From: CF-118 sp035934385
Lineage (GTDB): Bacteria > Chloroflexota > Dormibacteria > Dormibacterales > Dormibacteraceae
NCBI GenBank assembly: GCA_035934385.1
Contig: DASYXY010000074.1
Span: 15,037-79,036 of the forward strand
Direction of reading: 5' to 3'
DNA: 64,000 nucleotides
In this document: positions 48,490-57,920 of the stretch, one piece after another
How the letters are laid out: every line of letters starts with the position of its first letter
Position numbering within the stretch: position 1 is the first letter of the stretch
Translations under genes and position numbers: made by a program
Notes under the pieces: generated by a model
What the model was told of the DNA's origin: nothing
The model's input: only the letters and a program-made list of their open reading frames with translations
Databases searched by the model: none

Positions 48490-51400
48490 GGGCAGGCCCC
48501 TTTGGGCGAGATGTTATCGAGGAGCGACGATAGGTCCCCGCTGAGCAAGGCAGTCCCGAAGCCTAGACCGAGCTGGAGGGTCGCTTGCGCCGTGGCGGGT
48601 AGAAACGATGTAAGGATCGCGGAGCCAGTGGAGACGAGAAGCGCCCCGGCGACAGCGAACAAGACATGGGTCCAGTCGACTCTGGCCGCGCCTCCGCAGT
48701 TCGCTTGCAGCCAGTAGTCGACAAGGCCGGCGGCTATCGCGGTGATGAGCGGGAATATGATCAGCTGGAACGCGTCCGGCGCGCCAGTCAGGGCTCCGAA
48801 AGCGCAACCCACTCCTACCCCGGCGAGAATCGATTTCAAGTCTGTCCAGCTCGCCGGATGTGGCGAGATAGAGTCCAGACCCACTTCGACAAAGGCGCCG
48901 AGCAGCGAGGTTGTGCAGCCGATCGCCTTGATTTTTTTGATCGAGTTGGCAACCTGCTGATATCGTTCCGCGACTTCCGCCAGGAAGGCACCACTGGGAT
49001 CGATGAAGTCGACGGGATCGTTCCCCGCGTATGCGTACGTCGGGCCTGCAGGTACCGGATCCGGGCTCGTCATTGAGCCTGTCGACGCGTCGTAGTAGCG
49101 AGCACGGTCGTAGTACAGCCCGCTCTTCGCGTCGTATTCGCGTCCGGTGTAAGTGAACGGATTGGTGACCGCCGCCGGGGCGCTGGTCGGCACGCCAAAA
49201 GCGTCGTACGAATACGAGGCAGCAATCGACCCTGTCGAATCAGTCAGGTTGCTGACACTGCCCTGAAGGTCCTGCAAGTAGTAGTACTGGGTTCCGTTCC
49301 TCGTCATCTCGAGGGGACGGTCGACCTGTCCTGACGACACATACGAAGCCACAAGCGAGCCGGACGAATATTCGAGGCGAGCGTCGACTCCGTCGTAGAC
49401 ATAGGCCGTGGTGGCGGCACCAGACGCGACGCCGATCCGCCGGCCCAGCGCGTCGTACGTGTAGCTCGTCGACGTGCCGTCTGGGTACTGGATTTCCGTC
49501 AACTGATGGTGGCCGTTGTAGACGTAGTGGGTCGTCAGGCCGGAAATCTTGTCGGTCCTGGTGATCCGGTCACCCTCGTTGTCGTACGCGTACGTGAAGT
49601 TCGAGTCGGAAAGGCGCTGATCTGCGAGGTTGTACGTACTGGCCGGGGACTCGGGTCCAGAGGTGCGGTTTCCGACCGCGTCATACGCGTACGACTGCGT
49701 GACGGAACTGGGCCTACTGACCGCAACGAGCCGTCCATCGGCATCGTGCGTGTACGTCGCGGTCCCAGAGGCGTCTGTCAGTGTTGCGATTTGGCTGTTC
49801 GCGTTGAGGGTTTGGCCAAAGCTCTGAATCACGGTTCCGTTGCGACTCGACGACGCCGCCACCAGCCTCCCGGCCGAGCTGTAGGTGTACGAATCTGTGA
49901 CTCCGTTGGGCCGGGTAAGGCCAACGATTCTGCCGGCGGAGTCGTACTGGACCCCAAAGACGCCCCCGTGGTTGTCCGTCACCTTGACCGCGCGTCCTGC
50001 CAGGTCGTAGGCGTAGCTGACGGTACCGTCCGGTCCGGTGGAGCTCAGTCGGTTGCCCGCGGCGTCATACGTGTACGAGAACGAGACGCTTCCGAACACC
50101 GATGCAGTCGTCGTCGAAGTGAGCAGATGTCCGTCGGCGTCGTAAGCGTTATTTATTGTCGAGGAGCTGTTGCTCAGCGTTGTCGGGCGGCCGAAGCCAT
50201 CGAGGGAAAAAGCTATGAACTCGCCGCCGGGGTAATCGATGCGCGTTAGACGACCGTCGGCGTCGTATGTGTAACTCGTCGTGTTGCCGTCTCGGTCCTT
50301 AACGCTGGTGACGTTGCCATCGGCGTCATAAGTTGAGGTTGTGGTGCGGCCGAGCGGATCTGTCGCCGAAGTCATGAGACCCAGGGAGTCGTATGTGAAC
50401 GTCTGCGTGGCTCCAAGGGCGTCGACAGTCCTCACAACATTGTTTGCGGCGTCGTAGCTGAAGCTGATCGTGTTTCCGAGCGAATCGGTTTCCGATGCGA
50501 CCCTGCCGCCGGCGTCGTAGGTGAATGTCGTCGCCTTGCCGGAAGGGTCGGTGAGCTGGGTTAGATGCCCACCGGTGTTGTACGCGTAGCTGATGGTGTT
50601 ACCAAGCGCATCGGCGCGAGAGGTGGTCCGGCCCGCGGAATCGTACGCAAAATTCACGACCGATCCGCCTGGGCCAAGCTTGCTTACAGGGTTGCCATTG
50701 CTGTCGTAATTGACGGCTTCAATAGTGCTGCCGTCAGGGGCGACCATCGAAGTCAGGTTGCCGTTGCCGTCATAGGTGAGCGTCGTGGCGTTGCCGAGTG
50801 GATCGGTGTACTTGACGAGGTCGCCTGCCGAGTCATAGACAGCGCTCTCGACATGGCCGAGACCATCGACCTTCTGGGTCACATGGCCTACGGAGTCATA
50901 CGTGAACCGGGTGGTTAGCGTGGTGCCACCCGCGGTGACGTCCGCTCTCACGATGTCGCCGAGGTCATCGGAGGTCAGGACCGTGATCGCGGCGCCCGTT
51001 GCGTCAGTGATCGTCATAGTCTTCGCGCTCGTGCTGTCCTGGATTCGCGTGGTCTGGCCGTTCGCATTGGTAATCGATGACAAGCGGCCATCCGGGCCGT
51101 AGGTTTCTGTCGAAAGCGCGCCTTGCGGACCTGTGACCGTCAGTAGGCGATGCGCCGCGTCGTACGTGTACGTGTCGACATCGCCTATGGGGTCGGTTGA
51201 CGACGCGAGGTCACCCGACGTGGAGTAGTTGTAGCTGACCGTCTGTCCGGCGGGACCGATGATCTGGGTGATGCGCCCTGATGAGTCGCGTGCGAAAACG
51301 ATGGAAGGACCGCTCGACGAGTGAATGCCGGATCCGTCGATCGTCAGCGAGTTGCCGTTGCGGTCGGTCATCGAGATCAAGCCGAGCTTCTGGTCGAGGA

Positions 51401-54400
51401 CCAGCCTCATGCCAGATCGGGTCGTCAGCAGGAAGCGTTGTGGGTTGTAAGCGCCATTCGATCCGTAGAGGTTTCCATCGCCCTGGTAGGTACAGGCCGT
51501 GTCGTCCAGGGGAACCAGCGTCGAGGTAGTACCGAGGGCTCCCCGCGCGGTGAACTGAGGGTGGCACTCCCAGAAGAGGTTGGTACCGCCGGTTGGGCTG
51601 AAATCGAATACCTCGCTGTGGCCGTTCGGAAAGACGACGGTCACGAGCCGAGGCGCTGAATTCTTGAATGCGGTGAAGCACAGACCGAATACGCAGGACG
51701 AGTTGAACTGGGTCCACCCGCCAGCGCCGAGAGTGTGATTGCTCGAGACGCGGAAGTTGGCGACGCTGAGACGCCAGCCGACGCCGAAGTCTCCGCTCGA
51801 GGCGTCAGTGCTGTCGTAACTGCGCTGCACCTGCATCGTGAAGCCGTCGACTGGAACCGCGAGGTCCTGGAACGACGTGGTGTAGCGACCGAGCTTGAGG
51901 CCGCCGATGACTGACACACCACTGACGACGTCCTGGATGGCGCCGTCGTCGGCCGTGGCCTCGACGGTGAGACGGTAGGTCCCGTCGGCGAGCAGCGTCG
52001 GGTCAAACATCACGCCCAGCGGAGAGGGCGGAGCGCCAGTGCCGCTGCCGATCACATTCAGGGGTCCACCCACTACTGCCTGGTCGAAGACGCGCCAGCC
52101 GGCGATTGTGTGACCGCTCGGCGGTGCAATGGTCGCGTCGACCGCGGTGGGCTTGGTGATCACGGAGCCGTCCGCGGGCGTCGGACCCGTGATCGAAGGA
52201 CCGAGTGGATTGTTGGTCCCTCCCGTTGGCGTCCAGACCACCGTGCCCGTGTTGGACACCGACTGGAGCCCCTGGATCGAGGCGGTCGCCTGCAGCGTGT
52301 CCGTGCCCGCGAGGTTGCCGTTGTACGTGAACGTCACCAGGCCATCTGTCCCGGTGGATGCGGTCTGGGTTACTGCGTTCGGTCCGAAAACGGAAAGGGT
52401 GACGGGAAGGCTCGCGACTGGGTTGCCCGCGCCGTCAAGTGCGGACACTGTCTCGGTCAGGCTCTGACCCTGGATCGCGCCGGGGACGCTGAACGGGGTC
52501 AGGGTCAGCTGGGCCGCCGGCGGAAGCGGGAGGTTGACCGCCGTGCCGCCGCCGCCCACACGTGACCACGAAATGGACTCGTTGCCACCGCAGTCGGCCT
52601 GGTCGCGCCCCCCGGTGTTCAGTACCTGGGTCGTGTCGTTGAAGCTAGTCGTGACGCCACCAGACGTGACGTTGACGACCGGGATGACGCCTGTGTCGGG
52701 GCCGCAGTAGAAGCTTGTGTCGGACGTGTCGAACGGCGCCGCGCCGGAACAGGTCGTCCCTGGAGCCTCAGCCGCGAGGACCAGGATCTGTCCAGCTGGA
52801 ATCGTGAGGTTGTGCGGCCAAATGTCGAAGTGCGTCACCCCCGGGCAGTCATTGACTCCTGTCGCGAACGGAATGTCGACCGTGACGCTGTCGATCTGCG
52901 CAGGCGAGCTTCCGCTGTTGTCGATCCGGATCGTGCCGCCGTCGAACTGGCACGGAGGCGCGCAACCCTCGAAGGTGACGTTCGGCGATCCCGCCCACGG
53001 GAAGGGGAAGACCGAGCCGGCCGGACGCAGCCCATCCGCGTAGCCGACGTAGATCGAGAGCGGGCTCGTCTGGGGGTTGAACTTTTCGGTGAGCAGGTTC
53101 AGATAGAGAGGGCCGCCCTGGCACTCGGTGTAGTCGATCTCAAACGGGTACAGCCCCGGGTTCGGGAAGTGGATCGTTGCCGGGCCGCTGTTCGACGAGC
53201 CGGTGCTGCTCGTGTTCCAGGCCGCCATGGTCGGGTAGCCGTTGAACGAAGTTGTCGTGGGGACTGTGTCGCCGTCGAAGTCACCGCTCACGCGGCTGGC
53301 GCCGCCGCCTACGCCGAGGATGTAGCCGTCGTCGTGCAGGATCCGGAACGTCACGTCACCGGGCTGATTGATCACGAAACTGCCAGTGAAAGAGGCGAAG
53401 AAGTCTTCGAGCGGCGTCCCCCCGTCCCCCGCCCGAAAGCCGTTCCCCTGCGCGACGATCGCCCCGTTGGGATTGCCGTTGACGTCGGTCGTGATGTCGG
53501 TGAAAGGCCGGGTGGAGATGTTGAAGACGGTCCCGTTGTTGTCGGGGCGAATGAACGGCGGTGGGAACTTGAAGATCGCCGGGTCGGGGTTGAACATGAT
53601 GTTTGGGAACTGTTGCGAGAACGCAGGGGTGCTGCCGGGTCCGACGCCGAAGTGGCAGACACCGGAGTCGTTACGGAAGAAGTTGCCAGTGACCAGAGTC
53701 GTCGCGACCGGCTGCAACGCCTGAAGCCACGTGATGGTCGTCGGGTTTGACGCGATCGTGGTCCCGGGCGCGGTGAAGGTCGCCTTCGCCGTATCGGTGC
53801 CCTCGTTGAATCCCACGTAGGAGAACGTCGCGTTGCCATTCGCGTCGGTCACGGCCGTGCCCGACTTGGGGTTGGCTCCCGAGATCACGAATGAGATCGG
53901 CTGGTTGGCAAGCGGTTGCTTGTTGGCGTCCAACAGGGTTGCCGTCAGCGTCTGCGTGATGCCAGGTGCGTTCGGACCCGCGGCCGTCGGAACCAAGGTG
54001 AGCGTCGCCCCCGCGAACGGATTGGTGACGGTGGTGGTGAACGAGCTGGACACTGGTCCGTACGGGTCGAAGTTGGCGTCTTGCCACGTCAGCGACGCGA
54101 CGTCGGTCAGGGCGCCTGGAGCCTGCCCCGCCGGAACGGGAAACGTGGCGGTCGCGGACGCGGAAGCTCCTGGAGCCAGGGTCGCTGGGACACCGGTCAC
54201 AGTCCCGGAACCGCCGCCTGCCACGCTGTCGGAGACACCCAGCGTCGACGCTGTGGCGCCACCGGAGTTGGTCAGTGCAAGCGGGTTGGTCTCGGTCGAG
54301 CCCGGCGTTACATTCGCCGGACCGGACTTGGTGATCGACACGATGGGCAGGTGCTCCATCGTGGTGACCGGGGCGGGCGAGGACGCGTTCACGGTTCCAG

Positions 54401-55817
54401 TCACGGCCGTAGCGGTGGCGGACCCCGTCGCCTTGAGGATCGAGCCTTCGAGACCCGACAGGGTGGCGAAGTAGGCGGCGTCCGTCTGCCCCGATGCCTT
54501 GGCTGGTGCAGCCGGCACCACGAAGGCGCCTTGCACGGATGCCGAGGCCCCACTCGCCAGGGTCGCGAGCGCCGGCGTGGTCGTGGAGTTGAACTGAAGT
54601 GGCGCGGTCGCGCCCGGGGGCTGAATGGTCACTTTCACGTTGCTGAGCGACGCCGATGCGCCCCCGCCGTAGAAGAGGTTCGAGAAGTCGAGGTTGATAA
54701 CCGCCGTCTGGCTCACGTTCGGATTGGCAGGCGCCACCTCGAGGTGGAAGCTGTTGCGCAGGCGCTTGACCTTGGTTGGGTCGAAGAGCGCCGCAGCCTG
54801 CGACGCCGAGATATTGAGGCTCGCCGTGTAGTGCCACTGGGCAGTGCCGCCGCTTGGGATCGTCGTCCCGAGGATCGGGTCGCCGCTCGACGGATAGGTC
54901 ACACCACTGGCCGCGACGCTGGTCGCCGCGAGCGACATGCCGGACGAGGAGGGAGGACTGGCTGCCGGTGTGTAGCCGCTCGCTGTCGCCGCGGCGCCGC
55001 CCAACACTGTCCACGTCGATCCGTCGATCGAGGTGGAGACGTCGTCCCAATACGACTTGACGGTCGCCGTCGATGAACCGGTGGCGCTGGCGAGGAAGTC
55101 CCCACCCACCGCGAGCGTCGAGCCGGTGTTCGAGACGGTCGCCGTGTAGGTGATTGTGTCGCCGGGTACGGCGGTCGAGTGATCCGTGGACAGCACCATC
55201 GTGAGAGCTGGGGTCAGTGACGCCGTGGTCATGGTCTTAGCGAAGGGCGTGGGCGTGCCGATCACTGTTCCGCTCCAGCCGCCAGACGTGTTGTCGCTGT
55301 AGTGGAAGCGGAAGTTGACCGGGTCGATGGTGTCGGTCGAGAAGAACGAGGTGGTGAACTGAGCACCCGCGGCATCGTTCATGACTCCGCCGGAACAGAG
55401 ATCCGGAGCCGTGAGAGAGCCCTGGTAGACGAGAGAGCTGGCTTGGTCTCCAGACGGATACCAGCTCGGGCTGCCGGCCGCGTCCGTTACGGATTGAGGC
55501 TGAAGCTGAATCGTCAGGGGTGGTGTGGAACCGTCCGGACACTTCACCAACAAGGACACGTAGCCGCTCGAGAACGATGCTGTGGCGGCCGCATGGCTTC
55601 CTGGCATCGTGAAGTCGAACCCGGCCCGAAGTGGGTCGCCTGGGTGGATGGCCAAGTTGCCTTCCATCGCCTGCGGGCCGATGACAACCGTGCCTGCTCC
55701 TGTGGGACTCACTAGCGGTGGCGCGGCAGCAGCCGGCGCAGGTAAGAGGGCGGCGACCACGGCGACGATGGTCAGAGCTGCTACCGCGGTCCTTCGGGTG
55801 CGAGTTCTGGCTCCCAT
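48486..55817 (-). CDS. RHS/YD-repeat secreted protein
   Basis: This 2443-residue secreted protein begins with a signal peptide (TAVAALTIVAVVAALLP). Residues about 20-600 are repeats of extracellular beta domains. A bacterial Ig-like domain lies at about 600-700, a PA14-like domain at about 770-910 (FRILHDDGYILG), a second Ig-like domain at about 1100-1200, and a DUF6531-like junction at about 1310 (SFQDLAVPVDGF). YD repeats fill about 1540-2170 (SYTYDADGRLT and similar), then the RHS core (YLQDLQGSVSNLTDSTG, RYYDASTGSMTSPDP, YAGNDPVDFIDPSG). The last 165 residues differ from the core, are hydrophobic and have no recognised toxin motif. ATG 55817 has GGAGGAGGG upstream. Confidence 0.88.
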   Translation of the reverse strand: MGARTRTRRTAVAALTIVAVVAALLPAPAAAAPPLVSPTGAGTVVIGPQAMEGNLAIHPGDPLRAGFDFTMPGSHAAATASFSSGYVSLLVKCPDGSTPPLTIQLQPQSVTDAAGSPSWYPSGDQASSLVYQGSLTAPDLCSGGVMNDAAGAQFTTSFFSTDTIDPVNFRFHYSDNTSGGWSGTVIGTPTPFAKTMTTASLTPALTMVLSTDHSTAVPGDTITYTATVSNTGSTLAVGGDFLASATGSSTATVKSYWDDVSTSIDGSTWTVLGGAAATASGYTPAASPPSSSGMSLAATSVAASGVTYPSSGDPILGTTIPSGGTAQWHYTASLNISASQAAALFDPTKVKRLRNSFHLEVAPANPNVSQTAVINLDFSNLFYGGGASASLSNVKVTIQPPGATAPLQFNSTTTPALATLASGASASVQGAFVVPAAPAKASGQTDAAYFATLSGLEGSILKATGSATATAVTGTVNASSPAPVTTMEHLPIVSITKSGPANVTPGSTETNPLALTNSGGATASTLGVSDSVAGGGSGTVTGVPATLAPGASASATATFPVPAGQAPGALTDVASLTWQDANFDPYGPVSSSFTTTVTNPFAGATLTLVPTAAGPNAPGITQTLTATLLDANKQPLANQPISFVISGANPKSGTAVTDANGNATFSYVGFNEGTDTAKATFTAPGTTIASNPTTITWLQALQPVATTLVTGNFFRNDSGVCHFGVGPGSTPAFSQQFPNIMFNPDPAIFKFPPPFIRPDNNGTVFNISTRPFTDITTDVNGNPNGAIVAQGNGFRAGDGGTPLEDFFASFTGSFVINQPGDVTFRILHDDGYILGVGGGASRVSGDFDGDTVPTTTSFNGYPTMAAWNTSSTGSSNSGPATIHFPNPGLYPFEIDYTECQGGPLYLNLLTEKFNPQTSPLSIYVGYADGLRPAGSVFPFPWAGSPNVTFEGCAPPCQFDGGTIRIDNSGSSPAQIDSVTVDIPFATGVNDCPGVTHFDIWPHNLTIPAGQILVLAAEAPGTTCSGAAPFDTSDTSFYCGPDTGVIPVVNVTSGGVTTSFNDTTQVLNTGGRDQADCGGNESISWSRVGGGGTAVNLPLPPAAQLTLTPFSVPGAIQGQSLTETVSALDGAGNPVASLPVTLSVFGPNAVTQTASTGTDGLVTFTYNGNLAGTDTLQATASIQGLQSVSNTGTVVWTPTGGTNNPLGPSITGPTPADGSVITKPTAVDATIAPPSGHTIAGWRVFDQAVVGGPLNVIGSGTGAPPSPLGVMFDPTLLADGTYRLTVEATADDGAIQDVVSGVSVIGGLKLGRYTTSFQDLAVPVDGFTMQVQRSYDSTDASSGDFGVGWRLSVANFRVSSNHTLGAGGWTQFNSSCVFGLCFTAFKNSAPRLVTVVFPNGHSEVFDFSPTGGTNLFWECHPQFTARGALGTTSTLVPLDDTACTYQGDGNLYGSNGAYNPQRFLLTTRSGMRLVLDQKLGLISMTDRNGNSLTIDGSGIHSSSGPSIVFARDSSGRITQIIGPAGQTVSYNYSTSGDLASSTDPIGDVDTYTYDAAHRLLTVTGPQGALSTETYGPDGRLSSITNANGQTTRIQDSTSAKTMTITDATGAAITVLTSDDLGDIVRADVTAGGTTLTTRFTYDSVGHVTQKVDGLGHVESAVYDSAGDLVKYTDPLGNATTLTYDGNGNLTSMVAPDGSTIEAVNYDSNGNPVSKLGPGGSVVNFAYDSAGRTTSRADALGNTISYAYNTGGHLTQLTDPSGKATTFTYDAGGRVASETDSLGNTISFSYDAANNVVRTVDALGATQTFTYDSLGLMTSATDPLGRTTTSTYDADGNVTSVKDRDGNTTSYTYDADGRLTRIDYPGGEFIAFSLDGFGRPTTLSNSSSTINNAYDADGHLLTSTTTASVFGSVSFSYTYDAAGNRLSSTGPDGTVSYAYDLAGRAVKVTDNHGGVFGVQYDSAGRIVGLTRPNGVTDSYTYSSAGRLVAASSSRNGTVIQSFGQTLNANSQIATLTDASGTATYTHDADGRLVAVSRPSSVTQSYAYDAVGNRTSGPESPASTYNLADQRLSDSNFTYAYDNEGDRITRTDKISGLTTHYVYNGHHQLTEIQYPDGTSTSYTYDALGRRIGVASGAATTAYVYDGVDARLEYSSGSLVASYVSSGQVDRPLEMTRNGTQYYYLQDLQGSVSNLTDSTGSIAASYSYDAFGVPTSAPAAVTNPFTYTGREYDAKSGLYYDRARYYDASTGSMTSPDPVPAGPTYAYAGNDPVDFIDPSGAFLAEVAERYQQVANSIKKIKAIGCTTSLLGAFVEVGLDSISPHPASWTDLKSILAGVGVGCAFGALTGAPDAFQLIIFPLITAIAAGLVDYWLQANCGGAARVDWTHVLFAVAGALLVSTGSAILTSFLPATAQATLQLGLGFGTALLSGDLSSLLDNISPKGACP

Positions 55818-56137
55818 GGCGTCCCTCCTCCACCCCTGCGGCATACGCCACCGCCAGAGGTGGGCAATAAATATCAGTCCGCCGTACTACGGTCAATAAC
55901 AAAATGCTTAACAACCGTGCATGGTCGGTCGTCAGAATGCCCCGGTTCTCAGTAGCGTCGGCGCAGACACGTTGGCGGCGGGGGACGCCGTAAGTCGAAA
56001 AATGCTGCAGAACTGCTGCAGTGCTACATCGACACCGTCACCTTATCCCCGGCAGCCCCCGGATTCGAGTTCAACGATTGGTCGGGGGCCCGGAATTTGA
56101 ACCCAGGGCCTCACTTCGCGACCATTCGTCGTGTCGA
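55818..56137. other. Non-coding interval with tRNA-like fragment
   Basis: The interval has no supported gene. It contains a paired TGCTGCAG repeat (56003-56021 region) and, at 56079-56112, a tRNA 3'-end-like sequence. Confidence 0.6.
56079..56112 (-). other. tRNA 3'-end fragment with CCA (possible attachment-site remnant)
   Basis: On the reverse strand the sequence reads a T-arm with GGGTTCAAATTCC, then GGGCCCCCGA and CCA. The T-loop and CCA are as expected, but no 5' acceptor strand, D-arm or anticodon stem is found upstream, so it is only the 3' part of a tRNA gene. Such fragments are left when integrases recombine at a tRNA. Confidence 0.55.
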
Positions 56138-57073
56138 TCATCGGCGCGTGGGTGATGCTGGTCGAGATCCTGCGGTGACCTCGAAGTAGTGCCCGCTCTC
56201 AATGTCTTCGATCAGACCGAGCTCGGACGGCAGCCACCCAAGCAACTGAGTCGTGGCGGCGCCCGACGCCGGCTGATCGGTGGCAAGGATCGTGCCGAGG
56301 GGGAAGCCGAAATGTTCTGGTGGGACAGGCGCCGCGGCCAGATTCAGTCGGCGGCCGATCGCGGCCGCCATTTCCCGGGTGGGCACGCCTGCGTCGCCGA
56401 CGGCATGGAGGACTGCGCCGGCCGGGGCGTTTTCGATCGCCATCCGGAACAGGCGCGCCGCGTCCACCACGTGCACCGCGGGCCAGCGGCTGGATCCGTC
56501 GCCGACATATCCGGAAACGCCCGTCTGGCGAGCCGTCGCGATCATCCGGGGGACGAAGCCGTGGAGGTCGCCCGCACCATGCACCGATCGCGGCAGCCGC
56601 ACCACCGACGAGCGGACGCCTCGGTTCGCGAGGGCGACGGTGGCCGTGGCGTTCGCGGCACGGCCGGCGGCGGGTCCTGCGGATGCTGGCTCATCGCGTT
56701 CGGTTGCGACCTGGCCTGGGACGGCCGGCGTCCCGGAGGCGATGACCAGCGGACGGCCTGAGCCCTCGAGCGCCCGACCGAGCGCATCGATCGCCTTGCG
56801 ATCGGCGTCGATGGCGGCTGCGAAACCCTCAGGCGACCTCATCGATTCGTGTCTGAACGCGAGATGAATCACCCCGTCGGACGACGCCGCCAGCTTTGCG
56901 AGCGTCTCGAGATCCGCAAGGTCGCCCCGTTCCACTTCCACGCCGGCGTTCGCCAACGCCGAGGCCGACGCATCGGAGCGTGCGAGCGCCACCACGTGGT
57001 GCCCCGCCCGCATGAGCTCCGGGACCACCGCCGAACCGATCCAGCCGGAAGCGCCGGTTACAAAGATGCGCAT
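56138..57073 (-). CDS. NAD-dependent epimerase/dehydratase-type SDR
   Basis: This 311-residue extended SDR starts MRIFVTGASGWIGSAVVPEL with the TGxxGxxG nucleotide loop. GDLADLETLAKLA and GVIHLAF follow, with PAVHVVDAARLF in the C-terminal half. The usual YxxxK pair is not clear, as in NmrA-like and epimerase members without catalysis proof. It is divergent from a TetR gene across two operators and is probably its target. Confidence 0.82.
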   Translation of the reverse strand: MRIFVTGASGWIGSAVVPELMRAGHHVVALARSDASASALANAGVEVERGDLADLETLAKLAASSDGVIHLAFRHESMRSPEGFAAAIDADRKAIDALGRALEGSGRPLVIASGTPAVPGQVATERDEPASAGPAAGRAANATATVALANRGVRSSVVRLPRSVHGAGDLHGFVPRMIATARQTGVSGYVGDGSSRWPAVHVVDAARLFRMAIENAPAGAVLHAVGDAGVPTREMAAAIGRRLNLAAAPVPPEHFGFPLGTILATDQPASGAATTQLLGWLPSELGLIEDIESGHYFEVTAGSRPASPTRR

Positions 57074-57096
57074 TTTACTTTCCCCCATCTAAGTGA

Positions 57097-57111
57097 TGAC
57101 ACTTGGTGCCA
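57097..57111. promoter_or_regulatory. TetR operator C1
   Basis: TGACACTTGGTGCCA is a near palindrome that matches C2 at 11 of 15 positions; it lies next to the SDR start. Confidence 0.65.
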
Positions 57112-57127
57112 TAAGCCTATCACGGCA

Positions 57128-57142
57128 TGTCACTCAGTGTCA
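57128..57142. promoter_or_regulatory. TetR operator C2
   Basis: TGTCACTCAGTGTCA is symmetrical except at the third pair and centre. It lies 31 bp from C1 and just upstream of the TAAACT hexamer of the TetR gene. Confidence 0.7.
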
Positions 57143-57152
57143 TCACGTCAGG

Positions 57153-57158
57153 TAAACT
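57153..57158 (+). promoter_or_regulatory. -10 hexamer TAAACT for leaderless TetR gene
   Basis: TAAACT is 7 nt before the GTG at 57166. Confidence 0.5.
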
Positions 57159-57165
57159 GCCAATC

Positions 57166-57762
57166 GTGCCGAGATGGGAGCCGGACGCCCGCGCCAGGCT
57201 GGAGGCGGCAGCCCTCGACCTCTACGATGCCCGAGGTTTTGACCAAACCACGGTCGAGGACATCGCCGAGCGTGCCGGTTTGACCAAGCGGACCTTCTTC
57301 CGCCACTTCGCCGACAAGCGCGAGGTCCTCTTCGCCAGTGGTGGCAACCTGGAAGACCTGGTAGTGAACGCGGTCAGGACCGCCCCGAAATCGCTCGGGC
57401 CGCTAGATGCAGTTGGCCTTGGGCTCATGGCGATGGCTGACAGGTTCGACGAGCAGGGCGAGATCGTGGCTCGGCGCTTCCGGATCGTGCGCGCAAGCCC
57501 GGAGCTCTGGGAGCGTCAGCTGATCAAGTTCGCAGCGATGGCTGAATCCGTGGCGCGCGCGTTGCGCGCCAGGGGCGTGAGCGAAACCGCCGCGATTCTG
57601 GCGGCCGAATCAGGCATCACCGCACTTCGGATCGCGTCCGATCGCTGGATTCGAAACCCCGGGAAGCGGTCACCTCGGCAGCTCATCGGGGAGGTACTGG
57701 CCGAGCTTCGAGCGGTCGCGGCCCGAGCCCGACCCGCACGCGTCAACCGCACCGTTCCCTAG
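57166..57762 (+). CDS. TetR-family repressor
   Basis: This 198-residue regulator has the HTH ALDLYDARGFDQTTVEDIAE then RAGLTKRTFFRHFADKREVL and a short ligand domain. GTG at 57166 is favoured over ATG at 57127 because the latter lies in operator DNA and the leaderless layout fits. It should repress the divergent SDR gene and itself. Confidence 0.85.
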   Translation: MPRWEPDARARLEAAALDLYDARGFDQTTVEDIAERAGLTKRTFFRHFADKREVLFASGGNLEDLVVNAVRTAPKSLGPLDAVGLGLMAMADRFDEQGEIVARRFRIVRASPELWERQLIKFAAMAESVARALRARGVSETAAILAAESGITALRIASDRWIRNPGKRSPRQLIGEVLAELRAVAARARPARVNRTVP

Positions 57763-57920
57763 GGTTTCCGTCGCGGGTTCCATAAGAGCCGGTCGGTACC
57801 AGCCCTAAGAGCCGCGGATGACGTGGTCGCGTCAACGTGATCTCCTCCGACCCGTAGCTCAGGTGGCGGCCAGGCGTAGCTTTGATAACGAAATTCCGGA
57901 GGGACACGGAATCAGAGGGC

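Noticed and set aside
57854..57866. GTAGCTCAGGTGG resembling a tRNA D-arm
   Set aside because: No acceptor, anticodon or T-arm follows in tRNA spacing; a chance match.
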